A stretch of DNA of 64,000 nt from Qipengyuania pelagi (GTDB lineage Bacteria > Pseudomonadota > Alphaproteobacteria > Sphingomonadales > Sphingomonadaceae). Of the stretch, positions 20,208-29,514 are shown piece after piece. Below the pieces are notes generated by a model. The model made no database searches. It saw only the letters and a program-made list of their open reading frames with translations, and was not told the DNA's origin. The stretch spans positions 1,674,001 to 1,738,000 of the forward strand of contig NZ_WTYD01000001.1 in assembly GCF_009827295.1 (NCBI RefSeq). The letters are read 5' to 3'. Each line of letters begins with the position of its first letter. Position 1 is the first letter of the stretch. The translations under genes and the position numbers were made by a program.

Positions 20208-20414
20208 ATGCTTCGCAAGATCTGTTTCACCGGCGCGGCTGCCGCGCTCGTATTTGCGCCCGTCCTCGCCCATGCCGAAACGCGGGCAACCGCACCGGTC
20301 GAGGGTGAGAGCGCGCTGGGCGGACAATCGCCGATCGTCTTCCTCGCGGGCATCGCGGTCGTGGTCGCCGCGATCGTTTTTCTTTCCGAAGACGACGATC
20401 CCGTCAGCCCGTAA
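20208..20414 (+). CDS. APVEGES-type membrane microprotein 1
   Basis: A 68-residue protein: signal peptide (MLRKICFTG ... ending LAHA), the motif RATAPVEGESALGGQ, one hydrophobic helix (about residues 42-58) and an acidic tail EDDDPVSP. The ATG at 20208 is chosen because AGAGGA is six bases upstream; the ATG at 20202 is too close to it. It is a paralogue of the next gene, sharing R-x-x-APVEGES-x-L-x-G and the acidic end. Function unknown. Confidence 0.7.
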   Translation: MLRKICFTGAAAALVFAPVLAHAETRATAPVEGESALGGQSPIVFLAGIAVVVAAIVFLSEDDDPVSP

Positions 20415-20521
20415 TTTGCGATTGAACCATTTCGGATCACAATTTGATCTTGCATCCGAGTAATACCCCGCCTATCACCCCACACGAATGAGAAACGCTG
20501 TGTTCTCTGAAGGAGATTGAA

Positions 20522-20734
20522 ATGAAGATTCGTAACGTTGCTGCGGTCGCCGCTGCCGCCGCTCTGGTTTCCGCCCCGGTCGTCGCTGCCGAGCGTAGCG
20601 CTGCTCCGGTCGAAGGTGAATCCGAACTGGCCGGTGGCGCTGGTCTGATCATCGGCGTTCTCGCCGCTGCTGCGATTATCGGCGCGATCGTGATCGCCGC
20701 TGACGATGGCGACGACGACGCTGTTAGCGCCTAA
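20522..20734 (+). CDS. APVEGES-type membrane microprotein 2
   Basis: A 70-residue protein: signal peptide MKIRNVAAVAAAAALVSAPVVAA, then RSAAPVEGESELAGG, a hydrophobic helix (about residues 40-58) and the acidic tail ADDGDDDAVSA. AAGGAGA lies eight bases before the ATG and a textbook terminator follows, so it is probably well expressed. Several codons end in T (GCT, GTT, CGT), more than in most neighbours, as in highly expressed genes. Tandem paralogue of the preceding gene; function unknown. Confidence 0.75.
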   Translation: MKIRNVAAVAAAAALVSAPVVAAERSAAPVEGESELAGGAGLIIGVLAAAAIIGAIVIAADDGDDDAVSA

Positions 20735-20760
20735 GTCGATCGCACATTCTGTTTAAGAAA

Positions 20761-20787
20761 ACGGGGCCTCGCGGCCCCGTTTTTTTG
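20761..20787 (+). terminator. Rho-independent terminator after microprotein 2
   Basis: ACGGGGCC (20761-20768) pairs with GGCCCCGT (20773-20780) across a TCGC loop, followed by seven T residues. Confidence 0.92.
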
Positions 20788-21076
20788 GCCCTGTTTCGCT
20801 GAGATTGGGGCTGTATGCTTTATGGGTTCACCGGCCCGCCCGGTCCGGGATGGCAATATCCAAACCATGAAATTCGATCCGTATCCTCGACGGGATCGGT
20901 AGAAATCGAAGCCGTCTCCTGATTCTGGACATGCTTCGCGCAAGACGATCGATCGTCCGAGCCTCGGGTAACGAACCGCCGCGCTAAAATGTTTCGACAT
21001 GGAATGACGGAAGGATCGCGCCGAATCCGGCATGACAATTCTGGCCCGTATGCGGTCGGAAACTGTGCTTCAACGC
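20788..21076. other. Intergenic stretch between convergent microprotein 2 and tatC
   Basis: With the terminator, a gap of 342 bases. I see no convincing gene: a 100-codon minus-strand frame spans much of it but has no ribosome-binding site and reads as unconstrained sequence. No tRNA-like fold or clear repeat was found. Confidence 0.5.
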
Positions 21077-21898
21077 TCAGGACGCTTCGGCATCGCCCTT
21101 TTGATCGGTAGCCGCACCGGCAGACACCGCCTGATCCTCCTGGTCGCTGATGTCCTTCGCTTTACGATCCGCGATGCGCATCAGGATCAGCGAACCTTCG
21201 AACAGAAGCAGCAGCGGGATCGCCAGAAGCAGCTGCGACCCGGGATCGGGCGGCGTGATGATAGCCGACAAGGCGACCACCAACACGACGATATAGCGCC
21301 GCGCGCCAACCAATTGATCGCGTGTGACGATGCCTGCGCGATGCAACAGCAGCAGCAGGACCGGCAACAGGAAGCTGATGCCGAAGGCGAGGATGAACTG
21401 CATCACCAGGCCGAGATATTCGTTCGCCGTCGGCAAGGCCTGGATCGCCATCCCTCCGGCTTCGCCTTCGAACCCAAGGAACCACTCGAACGCGGTCGGC
21501 ATGACCACGAAATAGGCGAGCGAGGCACCGGCGGCGAACAGCAGCGGCGTCGCAAGAAGGAAGGGAAGGAATGCCTTCTTCTCGCGCGCATACAGGCCGG
21601 GGGCGACGAACGCCCACAATTGGTTGGCGATGATCGGGAAGCTGAGACAGAATCCGGAGAACAGTGCCACCTTGAGTTCGACGAAGAACACTTCGTAGAG
21701 CTTGGTGAAGATGAGCTGCCCCTTCCCGTCTGGGAAAGCGCCCTTCAGCGGCTGGATCAGGACGCCGAGGATAGCATCCGCGAAATAGAGGCAGATCCCG
21801 AAGGCGATCACCAGCGCGAGGACGCAGCGCACCAGCCTGGTGCGCAATTCGATGAGATGTTCCAGCAGCGGGGCCTGGGTTTCGTCGAGATCCTTCAT
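21077..21898 (-). CDS. tatC: Sec-independent protein translocase TatC
   Basis: A 273-residue polytopic inner-membrane receptor for twin-arginine signal peptides. Six membrane segments are visible, with the family start HLIELRTRLVRCVLAL and the conserved SFPIIANQLWAFVAPGLYAREKK region. The start overlaps the tatB stop by four bases (ATGA). A charged C-terminal tail of about 25 residues follows the last helix. Last gene of the minus-strand operon. Confidence 0.96.
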   Translation of the reverse strand: MKDLDETQAPLLEHLIELRTRLVRCVLALVIAFGICLYFADAILGVLIQPLKGAFPDGKGQLIFTKLYEVFFVELKVALFSGFCLSFPIIANQLWAFVAPGLYAREKKAFLPFLLATPLLFAAGASLAYFVVMPTAFEWFLGFEGEAGGMAIQALPTANEYLGLVMQFILAFGISFLLPVLLLLLHRAGIVTRDQLVGARRYIVVLVVALSAIITPPDPGSQLLLAIPLLLLFEGSLILMRIADRKAKDISDQEDQAVSAGAATDQKGDAEAS

Positions 21899-22362
21899 CG
21901 CCCGGCCTGCCCTTCGATCGGCGGCGGCGGCGGATCGAGCGGCAGTTCCGGTTCACCCGCGACCTCCGGATTGTCCGACGCATCGGCCCCTTCGCGAGGT
22001 TTCGCGCGCGCGATCGCAGCTTCGGCGCGCGCATCGGCTCCGTCAGCATCCGGTGCGGGGTCTGGCTGCACGGGACCGGCCAGCGGTTCCATCGCCGGAG
22101 GCACCGGATCGCTGCCGAAGTCTCCGCCACCCGATCGCGCCATGATCTCGCGATTGCGCTCGCGCCATTCCTTTTCGGCCTCTTCCATTTCCGCCTCGCG
22201 AATCATCGCGTCGAGGCCGGTGCGGAAGTGGTTGGACATGCGGCGCATCTTGCCGATCCAGCGCCCGGCAGTCCGCAAGGCGCGCGGCATTTCCTTGGGG
22301 CCGATCACCACGATGGCCGTGATGACGATCACCAATAGCTCGGCGGCTCCGATATCGAACAT
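21895..22362 (-). CDS. tatB: Sec-independent protein translocase TatB
   Basis: 155 residues: one N-terminal membrane helix (MFDIGAAELLVIVITAIVVIG), the GPKEMPRALRTAGRW hinge, an amphipathic helix, and a long Pro/Ala/Asp-rich cytoplasmic tail. Partner of TatC in the substrate-recognition complex. It overlaps tatC by four bases. Confidence 0.94.
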   Translation of the reverse strand: MFDIGAAELLVIVITAIVVIGPKEMPRALRTAGRWIGKMRRMSNHFRTGLDAMIREAEMEEAEKEWRERNREIMARSGGGDFGSDPVPPAMEPLAGPVQPDPAPDADGADARAEAAIARAKPREGADASDNPEVAGEPELPLDPPPPPIEGQAGR

Positions 22363-22387
22363 ATGCGTGCGCGCCCGCCGCTGCGGA

Positions 22388-22639
22388 TCAGGAGCGATCC
22401 GAAGGCGTGCGCGTGGCGTCGTCCCTCACCGTTTCGGAAGCAGGCTTGGCATCGTGGGAAGGGCCTTCGATACGCGGCGAATCCTGGCGCTTCGCAGCGG
22501 CCTCATCCTCGTTCATGCCTTCCTTGAAGCTTTTGATACCCTTGCCGAAATCCCCCATCATCTCGGAGATGCGGCCCCGTCCGAACAGGACGAGGATGAC
22601 GAGGGCGATAATGATGAGCTGCCATGGACCGAGCGACAT
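22388..22639 (-). CDS. tatA: Sec-independent protein translocase TatA
   Basis: 83 residues. The start MSLGPWQLIIIALVILVLFG gives the single membrane helix, followed by the amphipathic helix (GRISEMMGDFGKGIKSFKEGM) and a charged tail. It oligomerises to form the transport channel. The frame is open farther upstream, but the ATG at 22639 gives the family's normal start. 25 bases before tatB. Confidence 0.95.
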   Translation of the reverse strand: MSLGPWQLIIIALVILVLFGRGRISEMMGDFGKGIKSFKEGMNEDEAAAKRQDSPRIEGPSHDAKPASETVRDDATRTPSDRS

Positions 22640-22728
22640 TTGAGTACCTTTTGCTAGCTGTCCCAGCAATATAGGGGTCCGCGCGCCATTAGGCCAGCGG
22701 ATCGCGCGGGCGAGCGTACGAATCCCTG

Positions 22729-23349
22729 TCAGGTGTCGGCCTGATCGCCCTGATCGGCGCCATGTTCCGCACCATCCTCCGCACACTCGCCCATCCCCAT
22801 GAGGTCGTCATACGCGTCCTCCACCGGATCTAACAGCCCGGCGGCGCGCAGTTCGGCGATGCCGGGCAGGTCGCGGCGGCTGGCGAGGCTGAAATGGTCG
22901 AGAAAGGCCGGGGTCGTCGCATAGATGGTCGGCCTGCCCGGCGATTCGCGCCGCCCGGCGATCCGTACCCATCCTTCCTCCATCAGCACGTCGAGCGTGC
23001 CGGAGGATGTCTGCACCCCGCGGATCGATTCGATTTCCGCGCGGCTGACCGGTTCGTGATAGGCGACGATGGCCAGCACCTCGGTCGCCGCGCGGCTGAG
23101 CTTGCGGACCTGTTCGCGCTCGCGCCTGAGAAAATGCGCAAGGTCGGGCGCGGTCTCGAAATGCCAGCGCCCGCCCCGCTCGACCAGCCGGACGCCGCGC
23201 GCCTCGTAATGCCCGGCGAGCGCACGAAGGCCCTCGCGCACGTCTTCGATCGGTGCATCGCGCAGGAAACCGGCCAGCTCCTCCGCGCTCATCGGCTCTT
23301 CGGCGGCGAACAGGGCCGCTTCCAGCGCGCGTTCGAGATCGGCGCTCAT
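22729..23349 (-). CDS. scpB: Segregation and condensation protein B
   Basis: A 206-residue winged-helix subunit of the SMC-ScpAB condensin. Two wHTH domains are visible, with the signature AIVAYHEPVSRAEIESIRG near residue 100 and GRPTIYATT. The ATG overlaps the scpA stop by four bases (ATGA). The C-terminal tail is acidic. Confidence 0.94.
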   Translation of the reverse strand: MSADLERALEAALFAAEEPMSAEELAGFLRDAPIEDVREGLRALAGHYEARGVRLVERGGRWHFETAPDLAHFLRREREQVRKLSRAATEVLAIVAYHEPVSRAEIESIRGVQTSSGTLDVLMEEGWVRIAGRRESPGRPTIYATTPAFLDHFSLASRRDLPGIAELRAAGLLDPVEDAYDDLMGMGECAEDGAEHGADQGDQADT

Positions 23350-24122
23350 CCCGCGACCCGCCGCAGGCGCAGAGGGCCGAACACCTCGTCCTGCGCGAGT
23401 TCGGCGCGGCCCAGGCGCGCCAGTTCCAGCGCGGCGACGAAGCTGGAGGCGAGCGCGGATTTGCGCAGGCGCGGCTCGGCATGGGGCGGGAGGAACTCCT
23501 CCAGCCGCATCCAATCCAATGTCACACCCAGCATGGCGGTGACGCGATCGAGCGCCGAATCGAGCGTCATCACCGGGCGTTCGCGCACCATGTGGACGGC
23601 GGGTGCGGTGCGCGCCTTGACCCGCCCATACGCCTCGATCAGCGCGAACTGGTCGCACCGCCAGCGGGTCTTGCGGGCGATTTCCAATCCCTCGGGACGC
23701 CCCCGCAGATAGACGTCGCGCCCGATGCGGTCGCGCCCCATCAACCGTGCGGCCGCCTCGCGCATCGCCCCCAATCGCTGCAACCGCAATTGCAGCTTGA
23801 GCGCCAGTTCCTCGGGCGACGGGTCCTCCTGCTCCTCTTTCGGGAGCAACAGCGCGGATTTGAGATAGGCGAGCCACGCCGCCATCACGAGGTAATCGGC
23901 TGCCAGCTCCAGCTTCAGCGCCTCTGCCTCGTCGATATAGGCCAGATATTGATCGACCAGCGCCAAGATCGAGATCGACCTGAGATCGACCTTCTGGCGT
24001 CGCGCGAGATCGAGCAGGAGGTCGAGCGGCCCCTCCCATCCCTCGAGTTCGAGATAGAGCGCCTCGTCCCCGCCGGTCCTGTCCTGCGCACCTTCGGCGA
24101 AAAGGAACGCGCTATCGCTCAC
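23346..24122 (-). CDS. scpA: Segregation and condensation protein A
   Basis: A 258-residue kleisin linking SMC heads. It starts at a GTG (24122) that overlaps the nagZ TGA as GTGA. The N-terminal LEGWEGPLDLLLDLARRQKVDL is the kleisin SMC-binding signature, and YLVMAAWLAYLKSALLLP also fits. The C-terminal winged helix is at about residues 185-258. Confidence 0.93.
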   Translation of the reverse strand: MSDSAFLFAEGAQDRTGGDEALYLELEGWEGPLDLLLDLARRQKVDLRSISILALVDQYLAYIDEAEALKLELAADYLVMAAWLAYLKSALLLPKEEQEDPSPEELALKLQLRLQRLGAMREAAARLMGRDRIGRDVYLRGRPEGLEIARKTRWRCDQFALIEAYGRVKARTAPAVHMVRERPVMTLDSALDRVTAMLGVTLDWMRLEEFLPPHAEPRLRKSALASSFVAALELARLGRAELAQDEVFGPLRLRRVAG

Positions 24123-25138
24123 GCAGCGTCCCGTGCCGCGGCGAAAAAGGCATCGCGCCGCGCGACGAGTTCGGCCGTCTCGAACCCGTCGGGCAAGGGA
24201 CCGATCGCTTCGAGCACACGATCGAGGCGCGCGCGGGCCGCATCGCTCAGATCGGGATTGCGCGAGGCGATGCCTTCCATATCCGGTATCTTCGCCCAGC
24301 AATTGAGCGTGACGTCGCATCCCGCGGCCAGTGCCCGCTCGGAGCGTTCGGGGACGCTGCCTTCAAGCGCTTCCATGTCGATATCGTCGGTGAGCAACAG
24401 CCCGTCGAAGCCGATCGCGCCACGGATCACCTGCTCGATGATCGTCGGCGATTGGGTTGCCGGATGCGCATCGTCCCAGGCCGGAAACATCAGGTGGCCG
24501 GTCATGCCGAGCGGGTGTGAGGACAGCGCGCGAAACGGGGCGATGTCCTGTTCGAGTTCCTCGGCATCCGCGTGGACGACGGGCATTTCCTTGTGGCTGT
24601 CCACCGTGGCGCGGCCATGGCCGGGCATATGCTTGAGGCATCCGACGACGCCGCCGCGCGCCATCCCGTCGAGCGTCGCGCGGCCCAGTGCCGCGACCGT
24701 CAGGGGATCGGTCCCCAGCGCGCGATCGCCGATCACGTCGCTCGTCTCGGGACGGCGGACATCGAAGGGCGCGTGGAAATCGACCGTAACGCCTACTTCG
24801 GAAAGTTCGCGCGCGATGGCTTCGGCGTTGAGCCTCGTCGCCTCGATCGCGCTGGCAGGCGCGACGTCGTAGAGTTCGGCAAAGGCCTCGCCTGCCGGAT
24901 AACGGTTCCATTCGGGCGGCTTCATCCGCGCGACCCGGCCGCCTTCCTGATCGATCGAGATGAAGGTCTTCTCGCGCCCGTGGATCGCCTTCAACTCGTC
25001 GGTCAGGGCGCGCATCTGCTCCCGGTCGATGCAGTTTCGGGCGAACAGGATATAGCCCGCCGGATCGGCATCCTTGAAAAAGGCGCGCTCTTCAACGGAC
25101 AGGCGCGGACCGGCGATACCGAAAATGGCGGGTGTCAT
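24119..25138 (-). CDS. nagZ: Beta-N-acetylhexosaminidase (GH3)
   Basis: A 339-residue cytosolic enzyme that removes GlcNAc from anhydro-muropeptides in cell-wall recycling. Family motifs: ISIDQEGGRVARM, the KHMPGHG loop bearing the acid/base histidine, and LLTDDIDM with the nucleophilic aspartate. The ATG at 25138 gives the usual N-terminus; the frame is open upstream only as overlap with the SPOR gene. scpA starts within its stop codon. Confidence 0.94.
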   Translation of the reverse strand: MTPAIFGIAGPRLSVEERAFFKDADPAGYILFARNCIDREQMRALTDELKAIHGREKTFISIDQEGGRVARMKPPEWNRYPAGEAFAELYDVAPASAIEATRLNAEAIARELSEVGVTVDFHAPFDVRRPETSDVIGDRALGTDPLTVAALGRATLDGMARGGVVGCLKHMPGHGRATVDSHKEMPVVHADAEELEQDIAPFRALSSHPLGMTGHLMFPAWDDAHPATQSPTIIEQVIRGAIGFDGLLLTDDIDMEALEGSVPERSERALAAGCDVTLNCWAKIPDMEGIASRNPDLSDAARARLDRVLEAIGPLPDGFETAELVARRDAFFAAARDAA

Positions 25139-25217
25139 GGGCAAGGGAATCGCAGCTTTGCGCAGCCGCCGCAAGCGTCTTGCGGGCAGACCATAGCCGA
25201 GGCCTGTACGATCCGCC

Positions 25218-25904
25218 CTATTTGACCTGGCAGGGCAATCCGTCGCTCTGCAAGGCGTTGCAGAGCCGCCTGGCGCCCGCATTGTCCTCGCCTGCGGCTT
25301 GGAGGCGAAACACCGTTCCGATATCCGCCCGCCCCTCGACAATGCGGTAACCGACGCCCGACAGCGCGTCGGTCTGCCGCTGCAGGGTGCGCCAGCCTTC
25401 TTCGGCATCGGCGCGGTTGGAATAGGCGCCGACCTGCACGGCCGTGCCGCGCGGCAGGGCGCCGGAGTTAGGCGCGGGCGTTTCGGCAGGCTCGGGTTCG
25501 CTGGCCGTCTCGGTCGGAGTCGGCGTGACGACCGGCGCAGGCCCGCTGCCGAGGCGTCCCTCGCGCGTCTGGCCCTCGCCCACGGCGAAGCTCGTATCCC
25601 CGGTGCCGGCAAAGGTCTTGCCGCCCGCATCCTCGGGCCGGGTGCGATAGGGTTCGTCCGGCGCTTCGACGAGCGATCCGTCCGGTTCGGGGCCGCCGCC
25701 CACACTTGAATTGGAGACCCACCAGATCGCGCCCACGATCACGCCCAGCGCAACCACCATCAGCAGGCCGATCCCGATCAGGCGCGTGGTGTCGTAACCG
25801 GTCTGCGTCTCGTCCTCACCCGATTCGAGCCAGGGGAGGCTTTCCTCGTCCGCGCCGAAATCAAGCGTCCGGCTTTCGCGACTGTCCTGCACGCCCTGAA
25901 CCAC
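25218..25904 (-). CDS. SPOR-domain inner-membrane protein
   Basis: 228 residues: about 40 cytoplasmic residues, one membrane helix (LIGIGLLMVVALGVIVGAIWW), a Pro/Thr-rich periplasmic linker, and a C-terminal SPOR domain (about 150-228, VQVGAYSNRADAEEGWRTL) that binds denuded glycan at the division site. GTG start with GAGGGA upstream. It lies 12 bases after argS, its usual position in alphaproteobacterial versions of this operon. Confidence 0.88.
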   Translation of the reverse strand: MVQGVQDSRESRTLDFGADEESLPWLESGEDETQTGYDTTRLIGIGLLMVVALGVIVGAIWWVSNSSVGGGPEPDGSLVEAPDEPYRTRPEDAGGKTFAGTGDTSFAVGEGQTREGRLGSGPAPVVTPTPTETASEPEPAETPAPNSGALPRGTAVQVGAYSNRADAEEGWRTLQRQTDALSGVGYRIVEGRADIGTVFRLQAAGEDNAGARRLCNALQSDGLPCQVK

Positions 25905-25916
25905 GGTTCGCTTCCC

Positions 25917-27665
25917 TCACATTTCCTCGACCGCTTCGACCCCGAGGATCGCCAGCCCGTTACGGATGACCTGCCCGATCTGCGCTGCCAGGAAAAGCCG
26001 CGCCGCGCTCAGCGTCTCGTTTTCGGACTGGATCATCCTTAGCGAGGGATCGTCGTTCCCCGCGTTCCAGAAGCTGTGGAACGCGGCGGCCAGATCGCCG
26101 AGATAGAAGGCGATCCGGTGCGGCTCGCGCGCCGTGGCGGCGGCTTCGACCACGCGCGGGAATTGCGCCGCCTCGCGCACCAATGCCAGCTCCGCCTCGT
26201 CCAGCTGGTCGAGATGGTCGCCAGAAGGCACGATGCCCTGCTCCTTCGCTTTGCGCAAAGTCGAATGGATGCGGGCATTGGCATACTGAACGTAGAAGAC
26301 CGGATTGTCCTTCGACGCTTCGACCACCTTGGCGAAGTCGAACTCCATCTGCGCGTCGGGCTTGCGCGTCAGCATGGTGAAGCGGACGACATCCTTGCCG
26401 ACCTCCTCGACCACTTCGGCCAGAGTCACGAAATTGCCCGAGCGCTTGGACATCTTGACCGGCTCGCCATCGCGCAGGAGCTTGACCATCTGGACGAGCT
26501 TCACATCGAACGGCACGTCGCGCCCCGCCCCCTGCGTCAGCGCGGCTACGGCGGCCTTGATCCGCTTGACCGTGCCCGCATGGTCCGCGCCCCAGATGTC
26601 GATCAGGGCGTCGGCGCTTTCCGCCTTCTGGAAGTGATAGGCGAGGTCGGCGCCGAAATAGGTCCACTTCCCGTCGGATTTCTTGATCGGGCGGTCCTGA
26701 TCGTCGCCGAACTGGGTCGAGCGGAACAGCGGCAGTTCGACCGGCTCCCAATCCTCGGGCGGGGCCTTGCCCTTGGGCGCTTCGAGGACGCCGTCAAAGA
26801 CGAGATCGCGGGCCCGCAGCCATGCCTCGGCCTCTTCGGGCTTCTTCGCCGCCTGCAATTCCGCTTCGGACGAAAACAGGTCGTGATGAATGCCGAGCAG
26901 AGCGAGATCGGCGCGGATCATGTCCATCATCGCCGCGACCGCGCGGGTGCGGAACAGCGGCAGCCACTCGCTTGTCGGCGCATCGGCATAGCGATCGCCG
27001 AATTCCCCGGCCAGACGCTCGCCGACCGGGATCAGATATTCGCCGGGATAGAGCCCTTCGGCGAGTTCGCCTGCATCCTGACCCAACGCCTCGCGATAGC
27101 GGTGGTGCGCCGAGCGGGCGAGCACGTCGACCTGGCCGCCCGCATCGTTCACGTAATATTCGCGCGTGACGGTGTGGCCTGCGAATTCCAGAAGGCCGCA
27201 CAAAGCATCGCCCACCACCGCGCCGCGGCAATGGCCCATATGCATCGGCCCGGTCGGATTGGCGGAGACGTATTCGACGTTCACGCGCTTGCCGCCGCCC
27301 ATCGCGGAGCGGCCATAGGCATCGCCCAGTTCGGCGATGGCGGCGATCTCGCGGCGCCAGGCGTCGGGTTCGATCCTGAGATTGATGAAGCCCGGCCCCG
27401 CAATGTCGAGCGACACCACGTCGGGATCGCGTTCCAGGTGCGACACGATTGTCTCGGCCAGCGCGCGCGGATTGCTCTTCGCCTGCTTGGCGAGGACCAT
27501 CGCGGCATTGGTGGCGAGATCGCCATGCGCGGGATCGCGCGGCGGCTCCACCGCGACGTTCGAGCGGTCGGTTCCGGGGGGCAGCGCGCCTTCCATTTCG
27601 AGCGCGTCGAGCACCGCGTCGATCCGCGCGGCGAAATGGGCGTAGAGTGTCGTCATGTCGGTCAT
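25917..27665 (-). CDS. argS: Arginyl-tRNA synthetase
   Basis: Class I synthetase of about 582 residues. The HIGH-type motif is HMGH in ANPTGPMHMGHC, and the KMSK loop is present as KMSKRSGN. The N-terminal additional domain and the C-terminal DALR anticodon domain (ending VLGVEAVEEM) are both complete. Start is uncertain between ATGs at 27677, 27665 and 27656; no clear ribosome-binding site separates them. First gene of the argS-tatC operon. Confidence 0.95.
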   Translation of the reverse strand: MTDMTTLYAHFAARIDAVLDALEMEGALPPGTDRSNVAVEPPRDPAHGDLATNAAMVLAKQAKSNPRALAETIVSHLERDPDVVSLDIAGPGFINLRIEPDAWRREIAAIAELGDAYGRSAMGGGKRVNVEYVSANPTGPMHMGHCRGAVVGDALCGLLEFAGHTVTREYYVNDAGGQVDVLARSAHHRYREALGQDAGELAEGLYPGEYLIPVGERLAGEFGDRYADAPTSEWLPLFRTRAVAAMMDMIRADLALLGIHHDLFSSEAELQAAKKPEEAEAWLRARDLVFDGVLEAPKGKAPPEDWEPVELPLFRSTQFGDDQDRPIKKSDGKWTYFGADLAYHFQKAESADALIDIWGADHAGTVKRIKAAVAALTQGAGRDVPFDVKLVQMVKLLRDGEPVKMSKRSGNFVTLAEVVEEVGKDVVRFTMLTRKPDAQMEFDFAKVVEASKDNPVFYVQYANARIHSTLRKAKEQGIVPSGDHLDQLDEAELALVREAAQFPRVVEAAATAREPHRIAFYLGDLAAAFHSFWNAGNDDPSLRMIQSENETLSAARLFLAAQIGQVIRNGLAILGVEAVEEM

Positions 27666-27747
27666 CGAATCGTCCATGGCCGCGCGTGCGGCGCACGGCA
27701 ACCGGTGTCGCTATCTGGTGGTCGGAGCGCGGGTGGCCCCGATCCGC

Positions 27748-28398
27748 TCAGCGCGTGGCGTTATAGGCCAGCTGCGCTTCGGTCAGCTGAAAGCCGACCA
27801 GCAATTCGAAGGTCGCGCGCTGGACCGCAGCGCGCACCGCCGGATCGGCCAGCGGGTCGAGCGCGGCATCGGGATCGCCCGGCTTGCGGCGTCGGGTGAT
27901 CTGCTCGCGGATATCGGCAGGCAGAGTCGCTTCCGCCCGATCCACGAACCCGCCCGCCTTGGCGCTTGCCTGCGCGCGTTCGGCGCCGGCCGGGAAATTC
28001 AGCGTCACGCTGCCGACCCGCTTGGTCACCACCGCGCTGCCGCCGCGCAGGACGGTGCTGAAATAGGGCAAGGTCACCTGGCGCGCGGCGCTCACATCGG
28101 TGCGGCGCGCGACCACGTCGAACGTCGCCTCGCTATAGACCCGGTCGCCGCTTTCATTGCAGGTCGAGCGGACATTGGTGATCGCCGCCGTCACGTCGAT
28201 ATCGCTGGCGAGCCGCGAATTGGGGCTGCGGAAGGTGGTGATGTCGCCGGTATAATCGGGCACGCCCACCGCCGGGCAGGCAGTGCGGACGGCGGTGATG
28301 CCGACACCCTGGTCGATCACCAGCTCGCCTTCCGAGCGGCAGCCCGCAAGCGCGATACCGAGAGCGAGGATCGAGAGCAGGCTGGAGCGCGAGGTCAT
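27748..28398 (-). CDS. Predicted lipoprotein of unknown function
   Basis: 216 residues starting MTSRSSLLSILALGIALAGC, with C20 in a good lipobox, so it is likely anchored in the envelope. The mature part is beta-rich (DITTFRSPNSRLASDIDVTAAITNVRS) and contains two more cysteines. I do not recognise a named domain. It lies upstream of argS on the same strand, and divergent from ispH across 110 bases. Confidence 0.72.
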   Translation of the reverse strand: MTSRSSLLSILALGIALAGCRSEGELVIDQGVGITAVRTACPAVGVPDYTGDITTFRSPNSRLASDIDVTAAITNVRSTCNESGDRVYSEATFDVVARRTDVSAARQVTLPYFSTVLRGGSAVVTKRVGSVTLNFPAGAERAQASAKAGGFVDRAEATLPADIREQITRRRKPGDPDAALDPLADPAVRAAVQRATFELLVGFQLTEAQLAYNATR

Positions 28399-28508
28399 GA
28401 GCTGGAATGTCCCTGGCAAGATAGGTCTTTGACGTGGGTGGCAGGCATCGGCCCGCCGGAAAGCGCTTCCCCTAGCGAGGGCGCGCACAAAGCGCTAGGG
28501 GTCGGCGC

Positions 28509-29501
28509 ATGAACGCGCCCTTGCATCCGAACCCCCTGTCCGACGTTTCCAGCGACGCGACCGAGAAACCGCCTTTAGTGCTCCTCATCGCGGCCCCCCG
28601 CGGTTTCTGCGCCGGAGTGGACCGCGCGATCGAGATCGTGGAGCGGGCGCTCGAGAAATACGGCGCCCCGGTCTATGTCCGCCACGAGATCGTCCACAAC
28701 CGCTACGTGGTCGATGCGTTGCGCGAGAAGGGCGCGGTCTTCGTCGAGGAGCTGGACGAGGTGCCCGATGGCGCCCCGGTCGTGTTCAGCGCCCATGGCG
28801 TGCCCAAATCCGTTCCTGCCGAGGCGGACCGGCGCGAAATGCTCTATGTCGACGCCACCTGTCCCTTGGTCAGCAAGGTCCATCGCCAGGCCGAACGCCA
28901 GATCGAAAAGGACCGGCACATCATCTTCATCGGCCATGCCGGCCACCCGGAAGTGATCGGCACGATGGGCCAGGTCGACGAAGGGCAGATGACGCTGGTG
29001 GAGACCGTGGACGATGTCGCGAAGCTCGACTTCACCGCTGGAACCCCGCTCGCCTATCTGACGCAGACCACTTTGTCGGTCGACGACACGGCGGACGTCA
29101 TCGCGGCGCTGGAACGGCGTTTTCCCGATATATCAGGCCCCAAGGCGGAGGATATCTGCTACGCCACCTCCAATCGTCAGGCCGCGGTCAAGAAGATCGC
29201 GCCGGGCAGCGATCTGGTGCTGGTGATCGGCGCGCCCAATTCCTCGAACTCGCTGCGCCTCGTCGAAGTGGCCGAGCGGCTGGGCACGGATGCCCATCTG
29301 ATCCAGCGCGCCTCGGATATCGATCCGCAATGGCTCGAAGGCGTCGGAACGCTGGGACTGACGGCAGGGGCATCCGCACCCGAATTGCTGGTGCGCGAAG
29401 TGGTCGACAAGCTCGGCGAATGGCGCACGGTGGAAGAGACCACGATCATGGCCGCCGAAGAGAAGATGGTGTTCAAGCTGCCGCGCCAATTGCTCGACTG
29501 A
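28509..29501 (+). CDS. ispH: 4-hydroxy-3-methylbut-2-enyl diphosphate reductase
   Basis: Last step of the MEP isoprenoid pathway; a 4Fe-4S enzyme. Its three cluster cysteines lie in [20 protein letters not shown] and [11 protein letters not shown], and the substrate-binding SNSLRL motif is present. 330 residues, slightly longer than usual at the N-terminus. It begins a run ispH-thrB-rnhA that is common in alphaproteobacteria. Confidence 0.96.
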   Translation: MNAPLHPNPLSDVSSDATEKPPLVLLIAAPRGFCAGVDRAIEIVERALEKYGAPVYVRHEIVHNRYVVDALREKGAVFVEELDEVPDGAPVVFSAHGVPKSVPAEADRREMLYVDATCPLVSKVHRQAERQIEKDRHIIFIGHAGHPEVIGTMGQVDEGQMTLVETVDDVAKLDFTAGTPLAYLTQTTLSVDDTADVIAALERRFPDISGPKAEDICYATSNRQAAVKKIAPGSDLVLVIGAPNSSNSLRLVEVAERLGTDAHLIQRASDIDPQWLEGVGTLGLTAGASAPELLVREVVDKLGEWRTVEETTIMAAEEKMVFKLPRQLLD

Positions 29502-29514
29502 GATCGGTCGAGGG

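Noticed and set aside
20731..21033. 100-codon minus-strand frame between microprotein 2 and tatC
   Set aside because: No ribosome-binding site, runs into the terminator, unconstrained sequence.
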